Notes under the pieces: model-generated
The model's database searches: none
What the model saw: the letters and a program-made list of their open reading frames with translations, nothing else
Told to the model about the DNA's origin: nothing
Translations under genes and position numbers: made by a program
Assembly: GCF_000799565.1 (NCBI RefSeq)
Contig: NZ_JUHB01000001.1
Span: forward strand, 1,739,501-1,803,500
DNA: 64,000 nt
Origin: Cellulophaga sp. Hel_I_12
GTDB taxonomy: Bacteria; Bacteroidota; Bacteroidia; Flavobacteriales; Flavobacteriaceae
Reading direction: 5' to 3'
Part shown: positions 62,832 to 64,000 of the stretch, piece by piece
Position numbering within the stretch: the stretch's first letter is position 1
Layout: each line of letters starts with the position of its first letter

Positions 62832-64000
62832 TTATTTAAAATTGTTAATGGCTTCACTTAAATCAAATATTGGGGTGTTCTTGAGTTGTCGTTCTAAAAT
62901 ACTACTTCCAGCAGCGCTTCTATACCCTCCAGCGCAATGAACCACAATGGGTTTATCCGTAGGAATATTTTTGGCACTATTTCTTAAGTCATTTAACGGG
63001 TGCACTATAGCATTTTCAAAAAACTTCCCGTCCGCTATTTCACTTTCATTTCGAATATCAACTATCGTGTACTTTTCAGGGTTTTGTTTAAAATCATGCA
63101 GATCTAATTCTTTACTTTTCAATAGCTGTTCATTTTCAAGAGTTATGACCTCCTTTACTTGCGTTTCATAGCCTATTTTAGAAACCCTATTTAATACATA
63201 CGCTGCATTTTCTTCTTCGGCTACTACCAAGGTAAATGCTTCATTAGGCGCTACAATAGCTCCCAACCAGGTTTCGAATTTGTCAGTTTCAGATAATCCT
63301 TGAATATTGATACTGCCTAAAAGATGCCCTTTTTTAAAATTAGCAGCATCACGTATATCTACAATTAAACCAGTGGCACTTTCCTCTTTTCTGAAGGGAA
63401 CGCGCTGTAAAGCTGGAGTTAAACTTTCTGCTCCTTTTTTGTTGATGTCTACATTAAAGCCAAAGTACAAGGGTATAAAAGGTTGTCCGTCAAGTATTGT
63501 AGCCATAAATTCTTGCTTGGATTGTTCTTTAAAAGCCCAATTACTTTTTCGCTCCTCACCTAGCGTGCTACTTGCAGCATCGCTTAAGTTTTTACCGCAT
63601 AATGAACCTGCGCCGTGCGCCGGGTATACGATGGCATCATCGGGAAGCTTATTATATTTAGTTTGCATCGTCGTATACATCATCTCGGCAAGTGCTTCAC
63701 GTTTTGCTTTCATATTGCCCGCTTTTTCCCGTAGATCTGGTCGACCAACATCACCTATAAATAAAGTATCACCCGTAAATAGGGCTGTTTTAGTGCCATC
63801 AGTAGCTACGATGCTAATACTATCCGGTGAATGCCCTGGCGTGTTTAGTGCGTTTAAGCTGATATCTCCTAAGGAAATAGAAACGCCTTCATCAAAGGAT
63901 TTGTGCGGATAATCAGCGCCTAGTTTTTCACTGTTATAAATGGTAGCGCCCGTTTCTTTATGAATTTGTAAATGCGAACTCACAAAATCGGCATGTGGGT
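62832..64000 (-). CDS. MBL-fold/rhodanese persulfide dioxygenase-like protein (partial, runs off right edge)
   Basis: The frame continues past the edge: translation of the last bases gives PHADFVSSHLQIHKE, the metal-binding histidine/aspartate region of metallo-beta-lactamase folds, so the N-terminus lies outside. Visible domains are the MBL part (NTPGHSPDSI, GDTLFIGDVGRPDLR, YPAHGAGS) and two rhodanese-like domains, the last with an intact Cys loop HCAGGYRSAAGSS. This is the arrangement of ETHE1/BLH-type persulfide dioxygenase-rhodanese fusions, which oxidise sulfane sulfur. The middle rhodanese (VDIRDAANFKKGHLLGSI) has no visible Cys loop. Confidence 0.88.
   Translation of the reverse strand, partial: PHADFVSSHLQIHKETGATIYNSEKLGADYPHKSFDEGVSISLGDISLNALNTPGHSPDSISIVATDGTKTALFTGDTLFIGDVGRPDLREKAGNMKAKREALAEMMYTTMQTKYNKLPDDAIVYPAHGAGSLCGKNLSDAASSTLGEERKSNWAFKEQSKQEFMATILDGQPFIPLYFGFNVDINKKGAESLTPALQRVPFRKEESATGLIVDIRDAANFKKGHLLGSINIQGLSETDKFETWLGAIVAPNEAFTLVVAEEENAAYVLNRVSKIGYETQVKEVITLENEQLLKSKELDLHDFKQNPEKYTIVDIRNESEIADGKFFENAIVHPLNDLRNSAKNIPTDKPIVVHCAGGYRSAAGSSILERQLKNTPIFDLSEAINNFK

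Overview
The window comes from an AT-rich member of the Bacteroidota, most likely a marine Flavobacteriaceae. Three things point there: promoters with a TAnnTTTG -7 box (clearest cases at 1276-1283, 6718-6725, 8157-8164 and 37978-37985), families typical of the group (a HYC_CC_PP protein, CusA/HMBD copper proteins, probable DUF6642 and DUF6747 proteins), and few recognisable Shine-Dalgarno sites. All calls come from reading the sequence; no database was searched.

Region 1 (1-17.4 kb) is a genomic island at an initiator tRNA-Met gene. Only the 3' half of that tRNA remains (17312-17357), next to a tyrosine integrase (15816-17150). Inside the island is the most striking feature, an integron-like cassette array (about 2.9-10.1 kb). 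A tyrosine recombinase (8904-10082) is followed by a consensus promoter firing into the array (8794-8824), an attI-like junction (8692/8693), and then minus-strand cassettes, each ending in an imperfect-palindrome attC-like site. One 471-bp cassette without a convincing gene occurs three times, apparently identical, and its ends fall exactly at the predicted AA^C crossover. Other cassettes carry two HigBA-type toxin-antitoxin modules, a WGR-like protein, an exported protein and a membrane-anchored protein. A Type II restriction-modification operon with a controller protein and C-boxes follows at the left edge. The recombinase lacks the long insertion of canonical IntI proteins.

Region 2 (17.4-33.3 kb) starts with a graveyard of decayed tRNA 3' ends and terminator hairpins. 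It then carries a one-direction copper/silver resistance cluster: HYC_CC_PP protein, CusA, CusC, HMBD lipoprotein, broken acetolactate decarboxylase, CopA, DUF305 protein, cation transporter and CusB. Related repeats lie on both sides (17.85 and 33.2 kb), so this looks like a second mobile segment.

Region 3 (33.7-48.1 kb) is a 14-kb minus-strand defence operon. It is a Type I restriction system (hsdR, hsdS and two hsdM genes) interleaved with a DUF262/HNH protein, a TIR-like plus P-loop NTPase protein translationally coupled to a helical partner, and an AbiE-like nucleotidyltransferase/winged-helix pair with its own operator.

Region 4 (48.5-64 kb) holds a giant protein of about 2,150 residues with a papain-like cysteine protease and a possible lysozyme-like domain. 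It is followed by ordinary chromosomal genes: a DUF6642-like protein, a photolyase, a PAS histidine kinase with two single-domain response regulators, Dps, and an MBL-fold/rhodanese protein that runs off the right edge.
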